In this document: in pieces, positions 1 through 10,639 of the stretch
Numbering within the stretch: the first letter of the stretch is position 1
Layout: the number at the start of each line of letters is the position of its first letter
Assembly (NCBI RefSeq): GCF_000764305.2
Contig: NW_025930568.1
Coordinates: 62,001-126,000, forward strand
Source: Hyalella azteca
Taxonomy: Eukaryota; Arthropoda; Malacostraca; Amphipoda; Hyalellidae
Reading direction: 5' to 3'
Length of the DNA stretch: 64,000 bases
Translations under genes and position numbers: made by a program
Notes under the pieces: generated by a model
The model's input: the letters and a program-made list of their open reading frames with translations, nothing else
What the model was told of the DNA's origin: nothing
Databases searched by the model: none

Positions 1-870
1 CGTCTCCTGATGGTCAGCAGAGGAAGAAGAAACTCAGAAAATAGAAGGTGGTTTGGCACAGAGACGAAACAAAAGTTATTGATAGTGTTGGAGATTATGA
101 AAAGCAAACATAAGAACAACAAGTAGTGAATGAGAGTATTTTGAAATACATCGGACATTTATCAGAGAGCATCTGAGCATAAATGCTCAAGTGGTAAATG
201 CTTGGCGTCAGTGCAGACGAATACATGCTGACATGAGCCTACTAGACTTTTCCAGGAACTTAGTTTTAGCTACATTTAAGACCTATGGAACAACCAGAAA
301 GGCAACAGGTCATAAATGCAGTATTGGTAGTGCATAAGAAAGTGTGCGGTACAAGTGAAAATTCCATGGGACTGCAAGAGGAGAGCATACACGCAGCAGA
401 TGCAAGCAGTGTCATGACAGAACACCTCACATATGCAAGATGCGCAAGGTCCCCTTGCATCCTGACTGCATGGAAAAATAACACACTAAGCCATAGATAC
501 TCTACTACTTAGCTTTTGAGAAATAAAAAGGAGTCTGTATGCATAGAGCTAACATAGGACTATATTTATAGGTTTATTTCAATTTCTTCTGAAATCATGA
601 TTTTATAGCCGAATGGGCACATATGTTCCCAAGCTGTATTTTTCAGATTTTCAAATAAATTTCCGTTTTGAGTGTTTCAGTTGTTTATTGACATCATAAA
701 GAGTCATTTGGCATGAAAAATTCTGAAAAATTCTCCTTACATAATTCTCGGCATTAATGGGTTAATCATCTATTAATTTATTTACGACTTGAAATCAGCA
801 AATACAAGTATACTTAAAGGATTCCTAATATATTCACAGACGTATTTAAAAGTCTCAAACCATAATATTC
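1..870. other. Non-coding AT-rich stretch before first adapter
   Basis: No convincing gene is seen. Short open frames on both strands at 266-512 overlap one another, lack recognisable domains and show no splice context. The stretch ends at a Nextera junction adapter, so its linkage to the following DNA is doubtful. Confidence 0.6.
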
Positions 871-908
871 CTGTCTCTTATACACATCTAGATGTGTATA
901 AGAGACAG
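871..908. other. Nextera mate-pair junction adapter (artefact), copy 1
   Basis: The 38 bases are two 19-base Tn5 mosaic ends, CTGTCTCTTATACACATCT and its exact reverse complement, joined head to head. This is the circularisation junction left by Illumina Nextera mate-pair libraries and not native DNA. The bases on either side come from two ends of a circularised fragment, so the join is probably chimeric. Confidence 0.97.
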
Positions 909-2692
909 CTTCTAATCTTCTATGATTAATTTGAATCATAAACATTTACGTAATACAAGAAATTAGCAATCAATAATTCAAGGTTATTTTGTAAGTTTTG
1001 TACCAACGGAAGACTATGTCTACATTAAATACGTATTGGCAACTTAAGCTAAAAAAAATGCACTGTAACTGCAATCAGCTGTGAGAGAAGATGCCAGAAA
1101 GCGCGATGGATTCAATTTAGTCGGTTTTGATTTGAAATTGGTCTCAGTTCTTTGGAATAGGAGTGTAAATTTCAGTGTAAAACCTATTAAAATTTTATGT
1201 TTCTGTGTGGATTTTGATGCTGTTAGCATTGAAATACTTGACAGTATCTCTGATGCAAGAAATACTGGCTAAATACATTTTTATTTAGCAATTAACGTCA
1301 ATCGAAAATTCAAAATTACTGCTGTTCAGGGCTATGTTGGTTCTTGCGAACCGATTGTTGCATCCAGTTGCTTATATTGAAAATAAAATGATTTAAGCAA
1401 GTATTTCAGGCATCAGAGATAATTCAAAGTTTGCTAATGTTAACAGCATTATAATACATGCAGAAACGTACATTTTTTTTAGATATTAAAAATTTAGGCT
1501 CTATCCACACTCAGGATGATGTATGTTTTCGGTGAATTTTCCCGCGCATTTTCACTTTTTTTAAGCTATTGCTGTTGTTAGGGGCTGCATTTAGACAAAG
1601 GAATTATTTATTGTGTTTTCAATTAATTCTCTCTTTTGTGTCCCCAGTGCTTTAAAACTAATAAAGTGACTGCAAGTTAAAGTTAAATTAATGCATGTGA
1701 ATAAGCATTGTTAAAGCGAGTCAATTTTTCGTGTTCCTGCTTATCTGGTGCTTATACTGACTTGCCAACCACTCATACTGCCTACTGTACATGAGCCTGC
1801 TTTCTGGCAATGAAAACTTCCTTGCTGTCCTGTCACTGACCTACTAAGATTATCCTGGCTCTTTAAATAGGTGAGTAAAGGGAATACTCTCGCCACGCAT
1901 CTCGGTCCTAAATTTTAATTATTGAATGTTATCAGTAAATGTTTGTACATATAATCAATCATCCCTTAAAGTTGTTTTGCAGTTTTGCATTAGGTAGATC
2001 AATTTGTTCATATGTGTTCCTAGTGTACTAATGTGTTTCAAGTTCCAAGTGTTATTGTTGGATAGGTTTTATGTGTTCTTGTTCCTGCACTTTTGCAGAG
2101 CGGCCAATGTGGGACATATTCTGGGCCAACGTGGAGCATATTCTTGGCTAGTTTGGAGCGCGTTCTAGTCCAGTCTGGGACAAATCTTCGGGCGAGTGTT
2201 GCCGCTCCTGGACGAGCATCAGAACCGCATGTCAGCAGAGTCTTGGGCCACTCGTGGGCCATATACAATCCAAGTTTGGAGTCAGTGTTGGGGCCTCGTT
2301 TATGCCCAGCCACATTCAGTCTGCTTACTCCTGCTGTAACCACTGCGGCAAGCCCATTCTGTTCCCTCCACTACTTACCACCGGTAAGATCACCGCGTTC
2401 TTGTTTTCCTATGGACTCTGCTCACTGATATTCCCAGACCCCGGCCTGAGGATTGATAAAGCCAAGCTTTAACTCAAGACCAATTTTCAAGACAGCAATC
2501 TTCTCTTGTGTATTTTTGATTAGACTTAGTTCGCTCATTATTATCCTGGCCCAGTTTAGTTTATTTACCATGTATCATTGTTTGTTCTTTGCTGTTCAAA
2601 CCAGTTTGGGCTGCTGGCTATTTATGTTCTCATGCTAGGTTCACCCCATCACTCATAGCCCTGGGCTGTCCCATCTTCACTAACCTACTAAC
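909..2692. other. Non-coding stretch between adapters 1 and 2
   Basis: No gene is recognised. Around 2095-2300 a GC-richer patch contains degenerate iterations of roughly 22-25 bases around motifs such as GGGCCAACGTGGAGCATATT. Because of these, both strands stay open (2038-2343 minus, 2093-2428 plus), but neither translation resembles a known family. Both ends of the stretch are adapter joins, so its position in the genome is uncertain. Confidence 0.5.
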
Positions 2693-2730
2693 CTGTCTCT
2701 TATACACATCTAGATGTGTATAAGAGACAG
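2693..2730. other. Nextera mate-pair junction adapter (artefact), copy 2
   Basis: A second exact copy of the 38-nt inverted pair of Tn5 mosaic ends. It is identical base for base to the copy at 871, as expected for adapter and not for a genomic repeat of any age. Confidence 0.97.
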
Positions 2731-3128
2731 CAAATCATACTTTAAGTACTTCTCGAACATGAGGCATCCAATGGGCATTTTATTACAGTATTACACCACC
2801 TCGAGTACACATTATTCAATATCAAGCAAAGTGAAGGTTTAGTAACGCTTAAGTTAGAACCTCTAATGTTTATCCAAAGAAGTATTCAAGATGGAGATTA
2901 CATTTTCATTATCATCACTAGACACGTTGCTGTTACAAACTCGTGCTGCACATTAATAAATTATGAAATGCAGCACGCGGCCTGTCTTTGGTGGTCATGT
3001 GGCTGAGAGTAATGTGATATCGTATAGATCGCTGATTTATGCGTAAATTACTCCGTATGGGTAATAGATACATATGTTTTAGATGGCGATTGAGGGGTTT
3101 AAATCAAATTTTAAATAGACAAATATTC

Positions 3129-3169
3129 NGCCTGTCTCTTATACACATCTAGATGTGTATAAGAGACAG
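3129..3169. other. Assembly N followed by Nextera junction adapter, copy 3
   Basis: A single N at 3129 is followed two bases later by the third exact 38-nt junction adapter (3132-3169). An assembler placed a contig end here that still carried untrimmed adapter. The left-hand DNA may therefore not adjoin the right-hand DNA in the genome. Confidence 0.95.
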
Positions 3170-3913
3170 TGATACCACTGTACAAATATTGCGGTGGACA
3201 CATCTTCCAGAAGTTTCAATGCAAAGATTCTTATTTAAAGGATAATAAATTGATTCGTAGTTGTTTACTCGAATTACTCTCACCTATATATATAAATGAA
3301 CGTTATTCAATTTATTTTAAACATTTTTCATGAATTCGCATTAAAATATTTATTTTGAAATTAACCTTGTCAAAGTAACAAAATAATTTGTTATAGTTTT
3401 AGGCTTCCAAAAATATTTCAAATCTCTATCAGAAATATCATAATTGATCATTCTCTTGCATTGACTATATTAACGTTATGATCCGTGCTGCCGCTGCTGC
3501 GATCGTCATTTGTTTTCGCAGTTGCATGTCGGGCGCTTGCTTTTGTTGTTCTATTTAGTCTTGCTCCCATGAATTGCATATTTATTGCGTGCATCATCAA
3601 AAAGTCTGCTTGACAGCGTAGTCACGGTAGCTGTAATTACTTTATTAAGTTTACTTCTTTGCATTCATATTAAGAGACAAATCTTTAACGAACTAATACT
3701 TTGTATAATTTTAATTGTTGAGTAAAAGCTGCGCCTGCAGCCTTGCTGGCACGCAACATTTCCAAGTGAATTACCTTATAGAAACTTAGCATACCCATAC
3801 GTGTTTTAAGCCTATAAGAAGTTCATTTTTTTGCCTCAAATAATGTATCAAAAAACTGGTGTAGGTGTATCAGGAATAATATATGAACCGTCAATATTAG
3901 AATTCCATCCTGC
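3170..3913. other. AT-rich intergenic DNA
   Basis: No open frame of note, no RNA gene and no clear repeat was seen. It separates the assembly patchwork from the retrotransposon block. Confidence 0.5.
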
Positions 3914-4046
3914 TATAAGTAGACCAGTAAAGTATCCTGGTTTCCTGGATACCAGCAGTATCATGCATAAGAAATTGATTTAAATCTTGGGTAAATGAGG
4001 AATTGAAAAATGAACTGATTCTAAAAAAGCTGTGGTTTGCCACTAT
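3914..4046. repeat. Partial copy of the MITE found at 7715-7893
   Basis: About 130 bases match the interior and right end of the small element at 7770-7893, including the shared run AAATCTTGGGTAAATGAGGA. The right terminus (GTTTGCCACTATG) matches the terminal inverted repeat of that element. The left terminus was not found, so this copy looks truncated. It lies next to the 3' end of the CR1-like element. Confidence 0.6.
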
Positions 4047-4108
4047 GCCGATTCTTGTACTTTTCTTGACTAGACTGGCCTTTTCATCAGATCTAGATAT
4101 CATATCAG

Positions 4109-4500
4109 TTGTTCCGTAGGCAGGGTACGAGGCATTTTAAGACTAAACATTTGCTCATGCATGGCCTTGTGTTGTCTAGTCTGTTCTTGAATGCGTTCAT
4201 ACTCGGAGGCTCGGAGCATCAACAATATCTTCAGGGAGGCTGTTCCACATGTCTCATGATGTCTGTGACTCGAAGCGAGAAGAAATGTTGTCGCGTGAAT
4301 AAGTTGCACCGCAGTTTTTATAGTTTATAGCTGTGGCCTCTGCCCCTGGTGTTGGTTCTTGTTTCAAATTCTAGTAATCCTTCTGGGACCTTGTACAAAC
4401 CATGAGTATACTTGTATACTTCAATGAGGTCACCACGCAGGCGACAATAACGGAGACTGGGAAGCTTCATAATCTTCAATCTTTCTTCTTAAGACTTGCC
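4109..4500 (-). pseudogene. Element B, severed C-terminal domain of ORF2
   Basis: Minus-strand translation gives RLKIMKLPSLRYCRLRGD, then a VYKYTHGLYKVPEG stretch and a degraded WNSLPEDIVDAPS-type ending, which is the typical tail of CR1 ORF2 proteins. It is shifted by at least one base relative to the upstream RT and carries stops. The rest of the same reading frame lies beyond the nested element, at 6576 and above. Confidence 0.75.
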
Positions 4501-4508
4501 CTTTAATA

Positions 4509-4548
4509 CTTGATACTTACTTGATACTTACTTGATACTTGATAAGTT
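4509..4548. repeat. Short tandem tail at 3' end of element A with putative target-site duplication
   Basis: The sequence iterates ACTTGATACTT-type units, about three copies of 11 bases. CTTGATA also occurs at 6569-6575 on the far side of element A. CR1 elements commonly end in short tandem repeats in place of poly(A). Confidence 0.65.
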
Positions 4549-4580
4549 CAGTGTAAAAAGCCTTGTGGCCTGTTCACCAC

Positions 4581-4704
4581 GCCTGGTTGGGGGGGTTGCT
4601 TCTTGACTATTTGGCCTAGTTGGGGGGTTGCTTCTTGACTATTTGGCCTAGTTGGGGGGTTGCTTCTTGACTATTTGGCCTAGTTGGGTTGCTTCTTGAC
4701 TACT
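4581..4704. repeat. Minisatellite, about four 32-bp units, in element A 3' UTR
   Basis: Repeated units of the form TTGGGGGGTTGCTTCTTGAC followed by TATTTGGCCTAG; the last copy is shortened. The array lies between the C-terminal domain and the 3' tail of element A. Confidence 0.85.
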
Positions 4705-4727
4705 TGTTGCATGCGTGGCTAGCAGTT

Positions 4728-4872
4728 AGTCTAGAAATGCCAAAAGGGGAGCTAATGACAGCATTCGGGGTTGTACTGTTCTCTGCGTGTTGCCCAGTGT
4801 AGTCTAGAAATGCCAAAAGGGGAGCTAATGACAGCATTCGGGGTCGTACTGTTCTCTGCGTGTTGCCCAGTG
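4728..4872. repeat. 73-bp tandem duplication at the end of element A ORF2
   Basis: Two nearly identical copies (4728-4800 and 4801-4872) differ at about one base (GGGGTTGTAC against GGGGTCGTAC). They duplicate the last coding residues (TRREQY-ECCH) and the start of the 3' UTR. Confidence 0.85.
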
Positions 4873-6540
4873 CTTGTCAAGCCTGATCTTGAAGGCGTTA
4901 ATAGAGGGGGCAGTGACGACGCTGTCCGGCAGGCTGTTCCATATTGACACAACTCTGTAGGAGAAGTAGCCGGCTCTGACGTTCAGTCTGCAGCGGCCCT
5001 TGGCAAGTTTCAGGCTGTTCCCGCGAGTATCTCTGCCGTCGTGAAGGTGCAGCTGGGGGTGGTCAGCTTTGTAGGCGCCGTGGACGTACTTGAAAGCGTC
5101 GATCATGTCCCCCCTTAGTCTTCTGTGCTCCAAGCTGGGTAGACCGAGTGAGGTGAGGCATTCTGGGTACGGCTTGTCCTTGAGGCTTGCGATAAGCTTG
5201 GTTGCCCTCCTCTGAATGTCCTCAGGTCGGAACACAGAGTCTTGTGCCTTGGCTGCCAGACTGAGTGGCCGTACTTGAGCATCGGTCGAACGAGGGATTT
5301 GTAGAGCTGGATGAAGATCTCAGGCGTGATGCAGTCAAAGGTTCGCCTTATAACACCCAGTACTCGGTTTGCCTTAGCTGTTGCTTGCGCTACTACTCGC
5401 TACTCCTAGATGCGATCACTACTCCTAGATCTCTTTCGGTGTCGCTTTCCTTCAGTGAGGTCAGGTACTCTTCGCCTTGAGCATTGCAGCCTCTCATGGT
5501 GTACTGGACGGTGTTGCTGGCGTATCCAAGGCGAAGCAGGTTGCACTTTTTGGGGTGGAAGCGCAGCTGCCAGTCCATAGACCACTTGTGGAGTCTGTCC
5601 AGGTCCTCCTGCAGGGTTTTTCTTGCCTCTGGGATGTCACTGCGGGCAAAGACTTGTATCATCTGCAAATAGCTCCATGTGGCTCTGGACATGGCGCCGT
5701 AGATCATTGATGTACATCACGAAGCAAATGGGCCCTAAACAGCTTCCCTGCGGAATACTGCTCCGTACATCTGCTGGACTTGACGACACGCCGTTCACGA
5801 TGACTCGCTGAGTATGGTTTGCCAAAAAATCTCTGACCCACTTGAGTACTCTCCCCTTGATGCCATGAGCCTCCACCTTCGCTACAAGTCGCCTGTGCGG
5901 CACACTGTCAAATGCTTTCATGTAATCCATGTAGACCACGTTGATGGATCCTCCTTCGTCTAGGGCCTCAGTCCAGATGTCTAGGGTCTCAAGGAGCTGG
6001 GTGACACAAGACCGCCCCTTGGTGAAGCCGTGCTGCTTTCTGCTGATCAGGCTGTTGCGCTGCAGGTGGTCGACGATCTGCTCCTTGAGTCGACGGTCTG
6101 CTCCATGACGGACGATCTGCTCCATGCACTTGCATAGAATGCAGATCAAACTGACTGGCCTGTAGTTGCTGGCTAGAAGGCGACTGCCCTTTTTGAAGAT
6201 GGGGGTCATGTTGGTGGTTCTCCAGTCTCCGGCTATGGTGCCGGACTCCAGGGACTTCCTAAAGATGATTGCGATGGGCTTGGCAAGAGGTTCAGCAAGC
6301 AGATGGGGGCTGATGCCATCAGGGCCTGGGGCTTTGTCCTTCTTCAAGCTCGCCAACTGCTTTCTCACTGCCTCTTCTGTAATCTGGAAGTCTGACAGCT
6401 CCCTGTCGTATGTGTACTCAGGCATGTCAGGCAGGTCACCTCCTTTCTCCTCTGTGAAGATGCTTTGAAAAAAATTGTTCAAGAGGTCTGCCTTCTCTTT
6501 GTCTGAAGTGGTCTTTGTTCCATCCTCTTTTCTCAGGTCA
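4825..6540 (-). pseudogene. Element A reverse transcriptase and C-terminal domain, frameshifted
   Basis: Three minus-strand blocks together make one CR1-type ORF2. Block 6540-5640 has the RT fingers and palm: KAPGPDGISP, a TPIFKKGSR...NYRPVSL block, QHGFTKGRSC, AFDSVPHRRL, SSIPQGSCLGP and the catalytic LFADDT. Block 5707-5393 continues in another frame with WQLRFHPKKC and ERDLGVV. Block 5235-4825 holds IQRRATKLI, LPSLEHRRLRGDMIDAFKY and IWNSLPDSVV. At least two frameshifts, near 5650 and between 5235 and 5393, prevent translation. Confidence 0.85.
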
Positions 6541-6575
6541 GCAACGCCTGATCTTGTCTTTGTTTTGGCTTGATA

Positions 6576-7760
6576 AACCTGGGATTATCCATGTTGGACG
6601 TCTTTGAACACTCTCAACTAATTTTTTGTCCTTTTCAAGTCTTGGTGAGACAGTGACCACACAACATTTCCAAACTCTTGGTTTGGGCGCATGACAGAGG
6701 TGAACAACAGCTTCATCATTTCTATATCTAGGTTGATACTTGTAGGAGCGTCTGATCAGCCCAAGCAATTTATTGGATGTATTAACTTGCATTTCAATAT
6801 GCCTATAAAATTTTAGCTCCTTGTCGACACAAACTCCAAGATCTTTTTCCACGCAAGACTTCTCAATCATAACCCTCTTGTTACAACCGTGTCTTCTTAT
6901 GCAGTAAGCTTGCTGTTCATTGTTCTTGCCGAGGTGAAGTACTTTACACTTGTCAGCATTGAAATGCAGCTGCCACGCATCAGCCCAGTCAACTAAACTA
7001 TCAAGATCATTTTGCAGTTGCATTTTATTTGACACATTCTTAACTGTATTATAAACTTTTGTGTCATCGGCATACATGGAGCACACACTTGACACTACTT
7101 CTGGTAGATCGTTTATAAAAGCGACGAACAAAATAGGTCCAAGAACGCTTCCTTGCGGTATGCCACTGCGCACAGTTACCCAGTCTGATACGGTTCCGTT
7201 AATGCTGACACATTGTCTTCTGCCTACTAGGAAATTCCTGATCCATTGGAGTACATTTCCCTCTATTCCCAAAGAATTCACTTTACGTAACAGTCACTCA
7301 TGCGGAACACCATCAAATGCCTTGGCAAAATCGAGGTACACTGCATCCACTGACACACTTTCATCCAGCAAGCAAGTCCAATTATTCAAGGTAGACAGGA
7401 GATTAGTGGTGCATGATCTTCCAGCAATAAAGCCATGCTGACAGTCTGATAGAAGATGGTTAACAGTCAAGTGATCTATAATCCTATCCCTCATAACCGA
7501 TTCCATCACCTCACACACAAGTCACAACACTTGTGAGACTTACAGGAAGGTAGTTACCTGGGTTACTCCTGTCACCTTTTTTGAACAGGGGTGACACTTG
7601 GGCTTCTTTCCAGTCAGCTGGCAAAGTATCTTCGATTAAGGTTTTTCGAAAGAATACTGTTGAAGGGCCGGCCAGGACGGTTGCTAATTCATTGAGCAAT
7701 CTAGGGTGGAAACCATAGTGGCAAAGCAGAGACTTCTTTAGACTCTCCATCAAGTTCATT
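6576..7760 (-). pseudogene. Element B reverse transcriptase, 3' half
   Basis: Minus-strand pieces 7759-7511, 7518-7294 and 7281-6576 supply consecutive RT motifs: VSPLFKKGDRSNPGNYLPVSL, QHGFIAGRSCTTNLLS, FAKAFDGVPHE, RSGIPQGSVLGPILF, the catalytic MYADDTKVY, WQLHFNADKCKVLHLG and EKDLGV. The frame changes near 7515 and 7290. The last residues before the break are IIPGLS, after which the nested element begins. Confidence 0.85.
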
Positions 7761-7903
7761 TTTGAGTCTTATAAGTAGACCAGTAAAGTATCCAGGATAC
7801 CAGCATTATCATACATAAGAAATTGGTTTAAATCTTGGGTAAATGAGGAAATTGAAAATGAACCAATTCTAAAAACTCTAGTTTGTCACTTATGGTGGAA
7901 ACC
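7705..7903. mobile_element. MITE inserted in element B RT, with 10-bp target duplication
   Basis: The insert 7715-7893 (179 bp) is flanked by direct repeats GGTGGAAACC at 7705-7714 and 7894-7903. Its ends are imperfect inverted repeats, left ATAGTGGCAAAGCAGAG and right, as its complement, ATAAGTGACAAACTAGAG. Removing insert and one repeat restores the RT block across SGSDGFH-PRLLNEL. A 9-10 bp duplication points towards a Mutator-like source, which is inference. Confidence 0.75.
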
Positions 7904-8200
7904 GTCTGATCCAGATGACTTGTTGGGATTCAGGGAAACCAGGCGCTTGAGAACCTCCTCTTCATGTATCTCAAAACTAGTTAACTTTGGGTCCACTGGT
8001 CGCTCCTCAATAGCTGGAATACTGTTCAAGTCCTCATCTGTGAAGACGCTGCTAAAGAACTGATTTAGAACATTGGCCTTGCCCTTGTCAGAAGATATCT
8101 TCCGTTGATTCATATTCAAATTAGCAATACCGTCCCTTGTCTTACACTTCGAACTAGCATACAAAAAGAAGGCTTTCGGGTTCTTTTTCAAGTTTTTGGC
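7900..8200 (-). pseudogene. Element B linker and start of RT
   Basis: Minus-strand translation contains FFLYASSKCKTRDGIANL, then a FFSSVFTDED segment and NPNKSSGSDGF. This is the conserved linker between endonuclease and RT of CR1-type ORF2 and aligns with KTRSGVADL...FFQSIFTEE of the nested element. Confidence 0.8.
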
Positions 8201-8241
8201 AATGTCTTTTTCAAAATTTTTGACTGCAGTGTAACAAGCTT

Positions 8242-9450
8242 TTATAGCTTGATTTCGAGCTCTTGCATACAGGTTATACTCAGCATCACTACGAGTTGTA
8301 AATAACGCTTGTAGGCTTCCTTCTTTTCTTTTAGCTTTGCTTTAACCGTATTGTTCATCCACTGTGTTTTTCTGACTCCACCAAGCTTTATCTTAGGTAC
8401 ACACACATCAACTGCAGACATAACTACGTTCTTGATGAATGACCAAGACTCCGCCACATTCATGTTCATGATACAGTCCAAAATGTTCGCTGCACTCACT
8501 GATTCACGAAGTTTAACATAGTCGCCTTCTGCAAAGTTGAAACGTTCACTCTTCTGAGGCATCTTTTCTGTGTAGCACTTAATACTGAAAGACAATGACT
8601 GGTGGTGACTTTTGCCCAACGGAGCCTCGTGGCGAAGCTCTTCTATCATTGATTCTTCATTAGTAAACACTAGGTCTAGAGTATTTGGAGTCTGATTACT
8701 TCTAAAATGGGTTGGCTTTGTGATGTGCTGGTATAAAAATGAGTCTCTCACAGACTCCATGAACAAGGATGAAGGGTGATTCTCATCCCTTGGAGAGGAT
8801 TCATGTGCCCAGTCTATTTCTGGATGGTTAAAGTCACCAACGATTAACGTATGCGACCTGCTGAAAGTCATGCTTGGTAGAAGACTGTTCAGTACTTTAT
8901 TGTTATCAGAGGAACTGTTGGGTGATCTATACAGGACACCTATAAGGAGGCTATCCCTGCTTTTTAAAGAAAGCTCACACCACACTGATTCTCTAGCTGA
9001 CTGGCGCTCTGCTGATAACTTAACTTGTTGGGCCCCATAAAAGGTTCTAACCCACAGAGCTACACCTCTACTACACTGCTCTTTGTTTGAATTATGAAAG
9101 CAATCAAAACCTGGCAACTGAAATTCAACTGGTAAAATTTCCCCCCTGTGATTTTTGGGGAGTGTCTCTTAATACAAATAATGTTTATACACTCGTTTCC
9201 GATCACAGTTAACAGTTCATTTCTTATGTTCAAAACGGAATCAGAGTTTGTGTAGAAACATTTCAAAACTTTTTTTGCACTTCCATCTTGATGTATGAAT
9301 AAACTTTTTACTTTATTTACAGAACTGGATTTATATACATGATTTCCACTATTTAATTGTCTTCCATCTCCAATGACTGTCGGCGAGCGGTCGGAGTCCT
9401 CGTGAGATCTTGAATGGTGTTGACATGATTTTCCGTGTTTCTGCATCTGT
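8242..9450 (-). pseudogene. Element B APE-type endonuclease domain
   Basis: Minus-strand ORF 9117-8242 contains the endonuclease motifs GVALWV, LIGVLYRSPN, IVGDFNHPEIDW, TLDLVFTNEE and GKSHHQSL. The N-terminal piece at 9446-9060 (CFYTNSDSVLNIRNEL) is in another frame. In living elements this domain nicks target DNA for target-primed reverse transcription. The frame change near 9100 shows it is dead. Confidence 0.85.
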
Positions 9451-10357
9451 TTTGCTCCTGCCCTGCCATTTCTTGCAGAAGTCCGCCCTCTCTAAAGGGG
9501 TGGAATCCTTTTTCACAAAAACAGACTTGAATTCAACAGTTTCTCCTAATTTTTTTTGCGGCTTTCAGCACGCTCCAAACCTGGGCCGGATCCTTCACAG
9601 TAACCAATAAAGGTCTGCCTGCATTAATAGCAGCATTCTTGGAGCGCAGCCTCTTGCATGATGCAATATCAACAGGTGTGCTTAGTGCTTTACTACAACA
9701 GTCTGCTACATACTTATTGTCGGCCATCACACGTTTGTTCGTCTTAGATGCAGTGCTTTCGGGAATGCCGAACCAAACAAGGTTGCACTTCCTTTGTTCT
9801 CTGTCTAGTAATTTGCGGGTGCTTTTGCCAGCAATTTTGGCTATGTCCACGTTGTGATTCTTCAGTTCCATCTTTTCCAAGTTTTCTGTATTTTTCCATT
9901 GAGCTCTCTCTTCAATCAGCTCTTTGCGCAACAAGCTCAGTTCATTACTCAAAGAGCCAACTAAATTACTCTCTCTGTGTTTATCTCTTTCCAATAATTT
10001 TTTTTTCATTTCAGCTCAAAATGCTGCAAACAGAGCAAACCAATTCTCTTCCATCTGCTTCTCGCTTTTCCTGGCCCGGAGAGTTGATTTCTCGCAGTCG
10101 CTACAGAACCAGTGAAACAACTCTGTTTTCTGTAGGAAAGAATATTCTTCAGAGCTCAGTTTCGCGCAACTTATGCAAATGAAATCCTTGCAGTGTTCAC
10201 AGATGAATATCTGATCATCTTCTTTCAACAAGGTCTCTTTGCAAAACTTGCATGCATCTTCAACTACGCACTTCGACCTTCTGTTTGATTTTTATGGTGC
10301 ATCTTGTTTCGAAGAACCGCATTCCTTAACAATCTTGTTTACTTTCTTCCCAGCCAT
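9450..10357 (-). pseudogene. Element B ORF1: PHD-like zinc finger and coiled-coil/RRM-like protein
   Basis: Read from ATG 10357 on the minus strand the protein starts MAGKKVNKIV and hits an in-frame TAA after about 20 residues. It then continues with a cysteine-rich segment (CEHCKDFICISCAKL ... WFCSDCE) that resembles a PHD finger, as in CR1/L2 ORF1 proteins. After a frame change near 10010 a basic, glutamate-rich coiled-coil follows, with RKCNLVWFGIPES (RRM-like) and CKRLRSK. ORF1 products of this group bind RNA. It is broken by the stop and at least one shift. Confidence 0.75.
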
Positions 10358-10478
10358 GGAAATATCTTCTTTCTTAATTGTTTAATGATTTCTGGGTTCC
10401 TTCACTGAGATTTAGCTAAGGTCTCTCACAGCAATAAATCACCAGAAACAATAAATCACCGGAAACAAGCCTGTTTAA

Positions 10479-10625
10479 CACAACTGCCCGATGGTAGTAA
10501 AGTTCCGGAAGTACAGCACAGCCGCCCAATGGTAATAAAGTTCCGGTAGTACAGCACAACTGCCCAACGGTAATAAAGTTCCGGAACTACAGCACAACTG
10601 CCCGACGGTAATAAAGTTCCGGAAG
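10479..10625. repeat. 38-bp tandem monomers at the 5' end of element B
   Basis: Four units start at 10479, 10517, 10555 and 10593, exactly 38 bases apart, each containing GGTARTAAAGTTCCGG. They lie just upstream of ORF1 on the minus strand, where 5'-UTR monomers with promoter activity occur in other non-LTR elements. That they belong to element B is inferred from position only. Confidence 0.85.
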
Positions 10626-10639
10626 CAATTCAAAGCAGA

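Larger units (their letters stand above)
4516..6568 (-). mobile_element. Nested 5'-truncated CR1-like element A
   Basis: This younger element sits inside element B in the same orientation. The flanking direct repeat CTTGATA (4509-4515 and 6569-6575) is the likely target-site duplication. On the minus strand it opens in the linker before the RT (KTRSGVADL), runs through RT and C-terminal domain to 4825, and ends in an untranslated region with two short tandem arrays. The 5' truncation (no ORF1, no endonuclease) is usual for target-primed insertion. The 3' terminus is an 11-bp repeat resembling the target. Confidence 0.8.

Noticed and set aside
2038..2428. Overlapping open frames on both strands of about 100 codons
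   Set aside because: They arise from a GC-richer degenerate repeat between two adapter joins; no domain or splice context supports a gene.
871..3169. Three identical perfect 38-bp palindromes as a native inverted-repeat family or terminator
   Set aside because: They match the Tn5 mosaic-end junction of Nextera mate-pair libraries exactly and show no divergence.
4083..4110. CTGATGA followed by GAAAA near the CR1 3' end as another hammerhead
   Set aside because: No stem II can be formed between the two motifs and no cleavage triplet or stem I is present.
10479..10625. Regular repeats as a CRISPR array
   Set aside because: The 38-bp units are contiguous with no unique spacers, and the genome is eukaryotic.
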